Below, one piece after another: positions 1 through 7,823 of a DNA stretch of 64,000 nt. The stretch covers positions 1 to 64,000 of the forward strand of contig CAYTUG010000002.1 of NCBI GenBank assembly GCA_964441275.1, read 5' to 3'. The DNA comes from SZUA-584 sp964441275 (GTDB taxonomy: Bacteria; Bacillota; Clostridia; Christensenellales; SZUA-584). The translations under genes were made by a program, and so were the position numbers. The stretch's first letter is position 1; the number at the start of each line of letters is the position of its first letter. The notes beneath the pieces are model-generated. The model had not been told where the DNA came from. It did no database searches and saw nothing but the letters and a program-made list of their open reading frames with translations.

Positions 1-6
1 ATATAA

Positions 7-276
7 ATGAAAAAGGTATTAATTGCAATTGTGGCTCTATTGCTGTCGGTTGCTATTTTCACGGGTTGTGCACCTGATAACAGGAATGTTACACCCACGC
101 CGGCGCCATCGCCAATCCTTACTCCGGCCATCTCGCCGGCGCCTGTCGTCTCACCGACGCCGATTATATCACCGGACGTTTCGCCGACTCCCGGAACGGA
201 TGATAATCTGAATCTGTTGCCCGGAGACAACCGCAACGGTTCGGATATGGGCAGAGACGCGGGCGGAGGGCTTTAA
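7..276 (+). CDS. small Pro/Thr/Ser-rich lipoprotein
   Basis: 89-residue protein with a lipoprotein signal peptide: Lys-Lys at residues 2-3, a hydrophobic stretch of about 15 residues, and a lipobox ending F-T-G-C with the lipid-modified cysteine at residue 21. The rest is low-complexity: repeated Pro-Thr-Pro/Ser-Pro units (about residues 28-63), then an Asn/Asp/Gly-rich tail. No catalytic domain is visible. Such sequences are usually cell-surface tethers or small secreted lipoproteins, and I cannot assign a function. The gene starts 7 bases into the window, so its promoter lies outside. It converges with thiI and is followed by a rho-independent terminator. Codon pattern and signal peptide support it being real. 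Confidence 0.7.
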   Translation: MKKVLIAIVALLLSVAIFTGCAPDNRNVTPTPAPSPILTPAISPAPVVSPTPIISPDVSPTPGTDDNLNLLPGDNRNGSDMGRDAGGGL

Positions 277-299
277 CTGACCTCACAGCAATAAAAGTT

Positions 300-344
300 T
301 GCCCTCACTCACGTTCCCTTATATTGTTTGAGGGCATTTTTTTA
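300..344 (+). terminator. rho-independent terminator between the lipoprotein gene and thiI
   Basis: An 8-bp perfect stem (TGCCCTCA at 300-307, TGAGGGCA at 329-336) is followed by a run of T residues at 337-343. It terminates the plus-strand lipoprotein transcript. On the minus strand it lies just beyond the thiI stop and could also act there, although the T tract on that side is weaker. Confidence 0.8.
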
Positions 345-353
345 AAATTTTTT

Positions 354-1544
354 TCATAAATCCGGATTGGCGTCAATTATGCTCATTATGCTGTTGTTTA
401 TTGCATCGTCAACAAGGCTTTCTATTTCTATACGCTCTTCCGCATTCTTCACGTCAACAATGCGAGGTTTTGTTACGGGATGCTTGGGCACAAATATAGT
501 GCAGCAGTCCTGATACGGCAATATTGAGGTTACAAATGTTCCGTAACGCTGCGCTATATGCGTTATCTCAATTTTATCCATACCCACCAACGGGCGCAGA
601 ACAGGCATTTTGGCAACCTCGTCCACCACCGAAATGCTCTCAAGCGTTTGGCTTGCAACCTGCCCGACGCTTTCACCTGTTACAAGCGCCAAACAATTGT
701 CCTTTTTCGCTAAACTCTCGGCTATGCGCATCATAAACCGCCTCATAAGAACAGTAATATATTGTTGCGGACATTTTTGGCTAAGCAGAGTCTGAATATC
801 CGTGAACCGAACAATGTGCAATCTTATCGGTCCCGTGTAGCGCGCCATTATCCGTGCAATTTCGCGCACCTTTTCAAGCGCTTTCTCGCTGGTATACGGA
901 AAGCTTTCAAAATGCACCGCCGATAATGATACGCCCCGTTTTGCAATCATACAACCCGCCGCGGGGCTGTCAATTCCGCCCGAAAGAAGCAGCATCGCCC
1001 GCCCGTTGCAGCCTACGGGCATCCCCCCGGGGCCGCTTATAACCTTAGTGTAGCAATAAGCGTGTTCCCGCATTTCTATATATGCCGTAAGCTCCGGTTG
1101 GCTTAGATTGACCTTAAGCCCTTCAACGCGCGCAAGTATTTGCGCTCCCGCCGATATTGCCATCTGCATAGAGGTTAACTCGAAGCGCTTATCCGCTCTT
1201 TTTGCCTCTACCCTAAAATTTACTATATCTTGTTCAATGTCCGCGCGTTCTTTTTCGACAAGCGAAACAAGCAAATCCACCGCCGCTTGAAAATCCTGTT
1301 CTAACCGCACGGCAGGGCTAATTGAGTGTATTCCAAATACCCTCTTTAAACGGTCTATGGCCTCCGTCTGCTTTTCCGGCAATATGTTTTCGGCATACAT
1401 TCTACCCTCGCCCCGGCGCACAACAGCGCCTTCTATTCCGCCAAGCGCCTTTTGGGCATTGCGGACAAGCATTTTTTCAAAATACGGCCTGTTTAACCCC
1501 TTAAGATGTATTTCCGCATATCTAATAATAATTATGTCTTCCAT
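354..1544 (-). CDS. thiI: tRNA 4-thiouridine synthase / thiamine-thiazole sulfurtransferase ThiI
   Basis: 396 residues. The N-terminal ferredoxin-like and THUMP regions (about residues 1-165) bind tRNA. The adenylating PP-loop SGGIDSP is at residues 188-194. A C-terminal motif with CCTIF and HPVTKP matches the family. There is no C-terminal rhodanese domain, so this is the short form common in Bacillota, which receives sulfur from a dedicated cysteine desulfurase. That partner is encoded immediately upstream (its stop ends 1 base before this start codon), so the two are probably co-transcribed and translationally coupled. Known role: 4-thiouridine at tRNA position 8 and sulfur supply for the thiazole of thiamine. 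Confidence 0.95.
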   Translation of the reverse strand: MEDIIIIRYAEIHLKGLNRPYFEKMLVRNAQKALGGIEGAVVRRGEGRMYAENILPEKQTEAIDRLKRVFGIHSISPAVRLEQDFQAAVDLLVSLVEKERADIEQDIVNFRVEAKRADKRFELTSMQMAISAGAQILARVEGLKVNLSQPELTAYIEMREHAYCYTKVISGPGGMPVGCNGRAMLLLSGGIDSPAAGCMIAKRGVSLSAVHFESFPYTSEKALEKVREIARIMARYTGPIRLHIVRFTDIQTLLSQKCPQQYITVLMRRFMMRIAESLAKKDNCLALVTGESVGQVASQTLESISVVDEVAKMPVLRPLVGMDKIEITHIAQRYGTFVTSILPYQDCCTIFVPKHPVTKPRIVDVKNAEERIEIESLVDDAINNSIMSIIDANPDL

Positions 1545-1545
1545 A

Positions 1546-2643
1546 TCATACCAACCTTAGCTGTTTAATCGATTTTCTTATAACATCCAAAAAAATCTCG
1601 ATTTCTTTTTGCGTATTATATTTACACAGGCTTATCCGCACCGCTCCCTCGGCCAAATCAGCGCTTACGCCGCATTCAATCAACGTCCTGCTTACCTTTC
1701 CGCGCGAACAAGCCGCTCCCGCGCCTATATATATACCCTGGCTGCCAAGCTGCCGCACGAGAACCTGCGCCCGGATACCTTCAAAACAAACGCTGAGTAT
1801 ATGCGGCACCTTTTTTTCCGGAAGGTTTATCACAACGCCGGGTATTGTTGAAAGCCCCTCGATCAACATTTTGTGCAGTTTGCTCGCATGTTCAATATCC
1901 ATCACGCCAAGCCGCAATGCCGCGTCTAAAGACTGTATGCCAATAGTGTTCTCCGTACCCGCTCTTAGGTTGTTTTGCTGCTCTCCCCCGAACAATAGCG
2001 GCTTTAATACAACGCCTTTTCTGTAAAGAAGCGCACCCGTCCCTTTAAGCCCGTGTATCTTATGTGCGCTTATACTATACGCATCAACGCCTAAAGAAGT
2101 TAAGTTTACCTGCGTTTTGTTAAGCGCCTGAACGCCGTCGGAATGAATCAACGTCCTGTTGTTTTTCGCTTTAACCGCGGCGCATATTCCTGCCATATCG
2201 TTTTTTGCGCCCGTTTCGTTGTTAACATGCATAACGCTTACAAGCAACGTGTTTTCCCTAACTTTATCCGCAACATCCTGCGGCTCTATGCAAAACCCTT
2301 TAGGCTTAATATAATCCACTGCGGCGCCCTGTTTTTCCATAAACGCAAAAACCGAGTAAACCGATGGATGCTCTATAGTGCTGGTAATGTAGTGCCCTTT
2401 TGGTTTAAACGAGGACATTATTCCGATGTTGTTAGCTTCAGTGCCCCCCGATGTCATTACGCAACCGCCATCGTCAATGCCTATTCTTTTCATAAGAAGT
2501 CTGCGTGTTCTCTCGATTGAAATAAAAACCTTTTCAGCAGCCGGGTATGAAGCGGATGGATTATACCATTCCGATTGCGCGTGCACAGAAAGCACATCGG
2601 CTATTGGTTTGGTTGTTGCTGCATTGTCAAGATAAATATCCAA
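1546..2643 (-). CDS. cysteine desulfurase (NifS/IscS family), ThiI partner
   Basis: 365-residue fold-type I PLP enzyme that removes sulfur from L-cysteine as an enzyme-bound persulfide. Visible features are an N-terminal YLDNAATT motif, the TSGGTEANN cofactor region (about residues 64-72), the PLP-binding lysine in SAHK (Lys195), and the persulfide cysteine in GAGAACSRG near residue 310. The catalytic loop is the short type typical of ThiI/IscS-linked desulfurases in Bacillota (compare B. subtilis NifZ). The chosen start is a TTG, with only a weak G-rich ribosome-binding sequence about 10 bases upstream; the N-terminus fits the family from that codon. Directly upstream of thiI. Confidence 0.93.
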   Translation of the reverse strand: MDIYLDNAATTKPIADVLSVHAQSEWYNPSASYPAAEKVFISIERTRRLLMKRIGIDDGGCVMTSGGTEANNIGIMSSFKPKGHYITSTIEHPSVYSVFAFMEKQGAAVDYIKPKGFCIEPQDVADKVRENTLLVSVMHVNNETGAKNDMAGICAAVKAKNNRTLIHSDGVQALNKTQVNLTSLGVDAYSISAHKIHGLKGTGALLYRKGVVLKPLLFGGEQQNNLRAGTENTIGIQSLDAALRLGVMDIEHASKLHKMLIEGLSTIPGVVINLPEKKVPHILSVCFEGIRAQVLVRQLGSQGIYIGAGAACSRGKVSRTLIECGVSADLAEGAVRISLCKYNTQKEIEIFLDVIRKSIKQLRLV

Positions 2644-2742
2644 AAAAAACGTGCCCTCGCATCAGTTTTGATATATAATAATAACATGTAAACTTGTTTT
2701 TAAAAATGTTTTTTAAGCATTCTTGTTTAAAGGGGAGGCATT

Positions 2743-4029
2743 ATGGACAAATGCACTAAATGCGGCAGCAAAATAAGCTATCTTGATGTTTTGTGCCCAC
2801 GCTGTTATGCGTTGGTAGAAAAAGTGCATGAAATTCCCAGTGCAAAAAAAATATATGCGGCTGATTGCGCGGCAAAACCTTCTGTGCTTTCAGGCAACCC
2901 GGACGGTGAAATCATATATAATTTGCCTCGGCCGCTTTCCCGCAAAACCGCAGCATCTCTTAGCGCTATAAACTCGTATTCGGATGTGCCTCCCGCTTTT
3001 AACTCATATGCCGGAGACGATAAGCCCAAGCCTTTAGAGAGGCTCGAACACGAAAGCAGATCTCCATCCATTATACATGGCGACCCTTCGGCAAGCATGC
3101 CCGCTTTGGCATATGAAGCCGAGTCGCAATCGTTGCATGAAACCCCAAAGCCCGCGCAGCCAAAAAACACAAATCATAGTATGGATCTGGCGTCTTATAA
3201 AGAAACAGATTTGAAAGATAAGTTTGCCCGGGCAAAAGGCGCTATGCAAACAAATAAAACCGTTGAGCAGCCAACACTTTACCGAAGCAAACGCATCGCC
3301 AAAAAACCTTCCGGGCGCAAACGTCATGTTTTGCTTTCAGTTGTTATCTGGTTGCTTACAGCCGGGGTTTTGTTCGGAATTTTTAATTACATTGACCGTT
3401 ACATAATTGCTAATTACAAAAGCTACAATGCTTTTTTGAATAACATAACGGCGGGCAGAATCAATTTTGGCGCAATCGCGGATAAAGATATAATCATTAG
3501 CGTAAACGCAGTAAAAACCGATTCCGGCGAACCTGCGCATAAATTTGTCGTTTCGGCTACAGGCGGCGAATACGTTCGGCTGCTACCTTTAAACGCCGTT
3601 TTCGATGTAACGGGCGGGGTTTGTTCTTTTGTGGTGCCGGACGGCGATTTGGCCAAATCGCTTGGCATTATCACTTCCGCCGATACGCACAAAGCCGACA
3701 ATATCAGGCTGATTGTTCATGCCGGCAACCAGCAGACGACCCTTGATGTGAATAATATAATATTAACTATGCCGCAGGCGCAATATACAAGGACAACGCC
3801 AAGCGCTGCCGGTCTTACAACACATGACAGCCAAACAAAAATAAGTTTTACGGTTGATAAAAATTCGAAGGTGTACGTCAATCAAAAAGACGTAACCCCT
3901 ATCATTGACGGGCAAGGCGCCGTATCGTTTTTTGCCCCCCTTGAGCCGGGCGAGAACTATTTTGTAATCGACGTGTACAATATCGGGTACAAAACTGTGC
4001 GTGACGAATTTGTAGTTGTTCGCAAATAA
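2743..4029 (+). CDS. zinc-ribbon, single-pass membrane protein with C-terminal beta domain, unknown function
   Basis: 428 residues. It opens with a treble-clef type zinc ribbon (Cys4, Cys7, Cys18, Cys21). A long low-complexity cytoplasmic linker follows (about 30-190) and ends in a Lys/Arg-rich patch. One transmembrane helix lies at about residues 195-216. The extracytoplasmic part of about 210 residues ends in an Ig-like/PEGA-like beta module (about 365-428) with the phrase PGENYFVIDVYN. This order (cytoplasmic Zn ribbon, linker, TM, beta domain) is common in uncharacterised Clostridia envelope proteins. A good ribosome-binding site (AAAGGGGAGG) precedes the ATG. It is transcribed divergently from the desulfurase gene. 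I do not recognise a specific family and assign no reaction. Confidence 0.85.
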   Translation: MDKCTKCGSKISYLDVLCPRCYALVEKVHEIPSAKKIYAADCAAKPSVLSGNPDGEIIYNLPRPLSRKTAASLSAINSYSDVPPAFNSYAGDDKPKPLERLEHESRSPSIIHGDPSASMPALAYEAESQSLHETPKPAQPKNTNHSMDLASYKETDLKDKFARAKGAMQTNKTVEQPTLYRSKRIAKKPSGRKRHVLLSVVIWLLTAGVLFGIFNYIDRYIIANYKSYNAFLNNITAGRINFGAIADKDIIISVNAVKTDSGEPAHKFVVSATGGEYVRLLPLNAVFDVTGGVCSFVVPDGDLAKSLGIITSADTHKADNIRLIVHAGNQQTTLDVNNIILTMPQAQYTRTTPSAAGLTTHDSQTKISFTVDKNSKVYVNQKDVTPIIDGQGAVSFFAPLEPGENYFVIDVYNIGYKTVRDEFVVVRK

Positions 4030-4327
4030 TCATCGCCTCTTAAATTTTGGTCTTTATTGAAGCCTCTCTTACCAGCTGCGCCTAAAGGCATATCGCGGTT
4101 TCGTATATCTTTTATTGCTATTCGCTGCTGTTTTTGCTGATGCATTCTTTTTTAATCAGCGCACCCAGCTTTATTTTATCGTTCCATATTCCACCGAAAC
4201 CCTCCTTAAAGTAAAAAGAGCGTTGAGGAAACTCGCCGGAAGACGTAATTATCTACATAACAAATATTGCAAAAGAATAATACTGATACAAAAAAGACGC
4301 CCCATTTCAAAGGCGTCTTTTATACGC
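4030..4327. other. 298-bp intergenic stretch without a convincing gene
   Basis: Lies between two convergent genes. On the minus strand there is a strong ribosome-binding sequence (AAGGAGGG, near 4201) followed by a GTG that opens only 7 codons. A second frame gives a Lys-rich peptide of about 24 codons without a start. This could be gene debris, but I see no supportable coding region. The only clear element is the terminator at its right end. Confidence 0.4.
4291..4321 (-). terminator. rho-independent terminator downstream of clpX
   Basis: Inverted repeat AAAAGACGCC (4292-4301) / GGCGTCTTTT (4312-4321) with a 10-base loop. Read on the minus strand it ends in a T run (complement of the A run starting at 4290). 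It sits 6 bases past the clpX stop and is symmetric enough to serve the convergent plus-strand gene as well. Confidence 0.85.
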
Positions 4328-5611
4328 TTACGCTAAATTTTCTTTCTTAGCCTTTGGCAGCGCCTTTTGTTTCGTCTCTTTTTCACCGAGTATAAGCATG
4401 GGCACCTTCGCGCTTTTTACCGTGTCCTTGGTGATAACACATTTTTTCACATCCGTGCGCGATGGTATATCGTACATGACGTCAAGCATTATCGATTCGA
4501 TAATAGCTCTCAAACCGCGAGCGCCCGTCTTGCGCTCAATAGCAAGTTTTGCAATCTCTATAAGCGCATCGTTTTCAAACTCAAGCGCAACCCCGTCCAT
4601 CTCAAGCAACTTGGAAAACTGTTTGACAAGTGCGTTCTTAGGCTGCGTCAATATGCTTACAAGCGCATTTTCTTCAAGCTGATGCAAAGTAACTATTATG
4701 GGGACGCGCCCCACAAATTCGGGTATAAGCCCAAATTTGAGCAAATCCTCAGGCAATATATTTTTATAAAGCTCTGCTAAATCCTTCTTTTCATTCGATA
4801 TTACGTTAGCGCCAAAACCCATAGTTTTATGGCCTAAGCGTCTCTCAACTATTTTTTCAAGACCGCCGAACGCACCGCCGCAAATAAAAAGTATGTTTGT
4901 CGTATCTATCTGCAAAAACTCTTGGTGCGGATGTTTGCGCCCGCCTTGCGGTGGAACGCTTGCAACCGTGCCTTCAATTATTTTTAACAGCGCCTGTTGA
5001 ACGCCTTCGCCCGACACATCGCGGGTAATCGAAGGATTGTCGCTTTTACGCGCAATTTTATCTATTTCGTCTATATAAACTATACCGCGCTGCGCACGGT
5101 CTATATCATAATCTGCGGCTTGAATAAGCTTAAGCAGTATGTTTTCCACATCTTCGCCCACATACCCAGCTTCGGTCAACGATGTTGCGTCCGCCATTGC
5201 GAACGGCACGTTGAGTATGCGCGCAAGAGTTTGCGCCAAAAGCGTCTTTCCGCAGCCGGTTGGCCCAAGCATTACAATATTGCTTTTCTGCAGCTCCACA
5301 TCGTCCTTTTTGATGTCGGAATTAATGCGCTTGTAATGGTTATATACTGCCACAGCAAGATTTCTCTTGGCGTCATCCTGACCGATAACATAATCGTTAA
5401 GGCTTGCGACAATCTCAGCAGGTTTGGGTACTTCGCGCATATCAAACGATGTAGCTTCCTGATAATCCTCTTCGATTATCTCTCTGCACAATTCGATACA
5501 CTCGTTGCAGATATAAACGCCCGGTCCTGCCACAAGCCTTTTGACCTGTTCCTGCGCCTTGCCGCAAAAAGAGCATTTTAGTTGTTTTTGTTCATCCGTA
5601 TAGCTTGGCAT
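4328..5611 (-). CDS. clpX: ATP-dependent Clp protease ATP-binding subunit ClpX
   Basis: 427-residue AAA+ unfoldase that feeds substrates to ClpP. The N-terminal C4 zinc-binding domain (Cys13, Cys16, Cys35, Cys38) handles substrates and adaptors. Walker A is GPTGCGKT at 116-123, followed by Walker B (IVYIDEIDK) and the conserved GEGVQQALLKIIEG loop. The IGF-type ClpP contact is represented by the TMGFGAN segment. The C-terminal Lys-rich tail is short. A GAGGTG ribosome-binding site precedes the ATG. It lies downstream of clpP and tig on the same strand, the classic tig-clpP-clpX order. Confidence 0.97.
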   Translation of the reverse strand: MPSYTDEQKQLKCSFCGKAQEQVKRLVAGPGVYICNECIELCREIIEEDYQEATSFDMREVPKPAEIVASLNDYVIGQDDAKRNLAVAVYNHYKRINSDIKKDDVELQKSNIVMLGPTGCGKTLLAQTLARILNVPFAMADATSLTEAGYVGEDVENILLKLIQAADYDIDRAQRGIVYIDEIDKIARKSDNPSITRDVSGEGVQQALLKIIEGTVASVPPQGGRKHPHQEFLQIDTTNILFICGGAFGGLEKIVERRLGHKTMGFGANVISNEKKDLAELYKNILPEDLLKFGLIPEFVGRVPIIVTLHQLEENALVSILTQPKNALVKQFSKLLEMDGVALEFENDALIEIAKLAIERKTGARGLRAIIESIMLDVMYDIPSRTDVKKCVITKDTVKSAKVPMLILGEKETKQKALPKAKKENLA

Positions 5612-5625
5612 TTATTCACCTCGTT

Positions 5626-6216
5626 TCACTTACCCTTTTTAGACTCAATTATCTCGTCAATTAATCCGTATTCAAGCGCTTGTTTTGCACTCAAAAAATT
5701 GTCTCTTTCGGTATCGGCCTCAATCTTTTCAATAGGCTGGCCTGTTATGCTTGCCAATATTTCGTTCATTCTTTTTTTGGTTTTAATTATATGCTCCGCA
5801 TGAATCGCTATATCGGTAGCCTGGCCCCGCGTGCCGCCGGACGGCTGATGAATCAGCACCTCGCTGTTAGGCAGCGCTTTGCGTTTTCCCTTTGTTCCCG
5901 CAGCCAGCAAAAATGCGCCCATCGATGCCGCAAGCCCTATGCATATAGTGCAAACATCGCACTTTATATATTGCATCGTATCGTAAATTGCCATCCCTGC
6001 CGTCACCGACCCGCCCGGGCTGTTTATATACAAAAATATATCTTTGTCCGGATCTTCCGCCTCTAAAAAAATCATCTGGGCGACAGCTAAGTTCGCCATG
6101 TTATCTTCTATCTCACCGCTTATAAACACAATTCTGTCTTTGAGCAGCCGCGAGTAAATATCGTAGCTTCTTTCGCCTTTGCTTGTCTGCTCTATTACAA
6201 ATGGTACTAATGCCAT
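5626..6216 (-). CDS. clpP: ATP-dependent Clp protease proteolytic subunit ClpP
   Basis: 196-residue serine peptidase that forms the double-heptamer barrel. The catalytic triad is visible with numbering from the chosen start: Ser98 in GLAASMG, His123 in LIHQPSGG, and Asp171 in ERDNF. I chose the ATG at 6216 over an in-frame ATG at 6228 because the sequence between them (GGAGGT) is the ribosome-binding site for the downstream start, and MALVPFVIEQ is the usual ClpP N-terminus. A short propeptide at most is present. It is followed 14 bases later by clpX, so the two are probably cotranscribed. Confidence 0.96.
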   Translation of the reverse strand: MALVPFVIEQTSKGERSYDIYSRLLKDRIVFISGEIEDNMANLAVAQMIFLEAEDPDKDIFLYINSPGGSVTAGMAIYDTMQYIKCDVCTICIGLAASMGAFLLAAGTKGKRKALPNSEVLIHQPSGGTRGQATDIAIHAEHIIKTKKRMNEILASITGQPIEKIEADTERDNFLSAKQALEYGLIDEIIESKKGK

Positions 6217-6245
6217 ATCTACCTCCATTTTATATCATTAGTATT

Positions 6246-7595
6246 CTATTTTTCCGGCGCAGTCTCCTCTGTTGCGGTTTGCTTAGCCGGTTTGCTTTTT
6301 TTAACTTTTTTTAACTCTTGAAGGTTTGCGTTTTCTACTAAAAAACTTACCGTATTATCATACGCTATATTGTCTTTGATATACTCAATTTCAACATCGC
6401 TTAAATCTTTACGCAACTCGCCGACCTCTTTTTTTGCCGCCTCCGCACGTTTCTCAAGCGACTTTAATATCTGCTCTTCCGTCGCCTCAATCCCCTCCGC
6501 ATTCATTATTGCTTCGACAGTAAGTTGGGTGCGCACCATTTTTTCAGCGTTTTGCCTGTACTCTTCCCTCACATTCTCCATTTTCATGTTTGTGATTCTA
6601 AGGTAATCCTCAAGCCTTGCCCCCTGAAAGCTCAGACTATACTCAAGCTGCTTTACCATGTGATCTATTTGGTTTTCTATCATACATTCGGGAAGGTCAA
6701 TGCTTGCATTTTCCGTGACAGCCGCAAGTACATTGTTCTGCGTAGCTGTTTCCGCCTGTTTTTCCGCCTGCTCTAAAAGTTTGCTTTTAACGCTTTGCCT
6801 GTATTGCTGCATTGTATCAAATTCGGAAACGTCTTGCGCAAACTCATCGTCTAACTCCGGCATCTGTTTTTGTTTTACTTCGTGCAAAACCACTTCGAAT
6901 GTGGCATCTTTACCCGCAAGTTGTTCCGCCCGGTAATCATCGGGAAATTTAACCTTAATATTTTTTTTCTCATCTTTTTTCATGCCTGCCATCTGTTCTT
7001 CAAAACCTGGTATTAAGGCGCCCGAACCTAACTCTATCATCTGGTTAGTGGCGCTGCCGCCTTCAAACAGCGCTCCGTCAACACTCCCGGCATAATCAAC
7101 TATCACCCGATCTTTTTCCTGCGCCGCCCGTTCAACTTCAACCCATCTTGCGTTACGCTCCGCAACCTGCGCAATACTTTCTTCGACCTGCTCTTCTGTT
7201 ATATCGGCTGTAACCCTTTCCGCCTTAACACCCTTATATTCTCCCAGTTTAACTTCCGGCTTTACAAAAAGCTCCGCCGTGTACACTACCCCCTGCTTTT
7301 TCCCGATTTCGCTTACATCAAGCTTGGGCTTAGAAACCGGCTCGATTGCGCATTCTTCAACGGCCTTAGGATAACTATCCGAAAATACAATATCAAACGC
7401 ATCTTCAAAGAAAACACCTTCACCATAATAGCTCTCTATTACGGGCTTAGGAGCTTTGCCTTTTCTGAAACCTTGTACGCTAAATTTATCCCTGTTCTTC
7501 AGGTAAGCCTTTTGGAGCGCTGCCGCAAAATCATCCGCTGAAACTTCAACCGTAAGCTTAACCTCGTTCGCGCCAAGCGCCTCGAACTTTGCCAA
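6246..7595 (-). CDS. tig: trigger factor, ribosome-associated chaperone and peptidyl-prolyl isomerase
   Basis: 449 residues in the usual three parts. The N-terminal ribosome-binding domain contains the signature GFRKGKAP (about residues 42-49). A central FKBP-type PPIase domain spans about 155-245. The long helical C-terminal chaperone domain ends in a Lys/Thr/Glu-rich tail. The start is a TTG preceded by AGGGGGA, and the family N-terminus begins exactly there. It heads the tig-clpP-clpX cluster, which couples co-translational folding with proteolysis. A probable sigma-A promoter lies about 75-100 bases upstream. Confidence 0.96.
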   Translation of the reverse strand: MAKFEALGANEVKLTVEVSADDFAAALQKAYLKNRDKFSVQGFRKGKAPKPVIESYYGEGVFFEDAFDIVFSDSYPKAVEECAIEPVSKPKLDVSEIGKKQGVVYTAELFVKPEVKLGEYKGVKAERVTADITEEQVEESIAQVAERNARWVEVERAAQEKDRVIVDYAGSVDGALFEGGSATNQMIELGSGALIPGFEEQMAGMKKDEKKNIKVKFPDDYRAEQLAGKDATFEVVLHEVKQKQMPELDDEFAQDVSEFDTMQQYRQSVKSKLLEQAEKQAETATQNNVLAAVTENASIDLPECMIENQIDHMVKQLEYSLSFQGARLEDYLRITNMKMENVREEYRQNAEKMVRTQLTVEAIMNAEGIEATEEQILKSLEKRAEAAKKEVGELRKDLSDVEIEYIKDNIAYDNTVSFLVENANLQELKKVKKSKPAKQTATEETAPEK

Positions 7596-7666
7596 TTAAT
7601 CCGTCCCCCTATTAGAGAATATTCATCTTTATTAGTTTTTGCTCTTATGTAAAAATACTGCCTTAT

Positions 7667-7695
7667 ATAGTAGCATATATGAAAATCCAATGCAA
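7667..7695 (-). promoter_or_regulatory. candidate sigma-A promoter for tig-clpP-clpX
   Basis: On the minus strand, TTGCAT (7690-7695) and TACTAT (7667-7672) are separated by 17 bases. The match is moderate (4/6 at each box). I see no CIRCE or CtsR-type operator next to it. Confidence 0.4.
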
Positions 7696-7726
7696 TTAAA
7701 ATTATGCACTTGTTTTTTCGGTGTAG

Positions 7727-7745
7727 ATTGCAAGTTTAATTGCCC
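7727..7745. repeat. 19-bp intergenic repeat, copy 1
   Basis: The sequence ATTGCAAGTTTAATTGCCC occurs here, between rng and tig, and again identically at 18086-18104 upstream of nifJ. Both copies are non-coding, and the similarity stops right after the 19 bases. A functional meaning is not established. Confidence 0.5.
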
Positions 7746-7823
7746 ACCTATAATGTTAATTACACCTAAGCTGCAAATGCTTCATTCGCCGTTCCATATT
7801 CAAACATTTTAAGATACAGAGAA

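Noticed and set aside
3957..4145. 62-codon minus-strand frame between the zinc-ribbon membrane protein and clpX
   Set aside because: Overlaps the end of a well-supported gene, has no ribosome-binding site, and shows a biased composition.
4997..5581. 194-residue open frame antisense to clpX
   Set aside because: Lies entirely within clpX on the opposite strand, with composition of a shadow frame and no ribosome-binding site.
5626..6228. clpP start at the ATG at 6228
   Set aside because: The GGAGGT between the two ATGs serves as ribosome-binding site for the second, and the family N-terminus begins there.
4168..7801. Shared 12-mer CGTTCCATATTC at 4171-4182 and 7790-7801
   Set aside because: Short, with no similarity beyond the 12 bases; may be chance.
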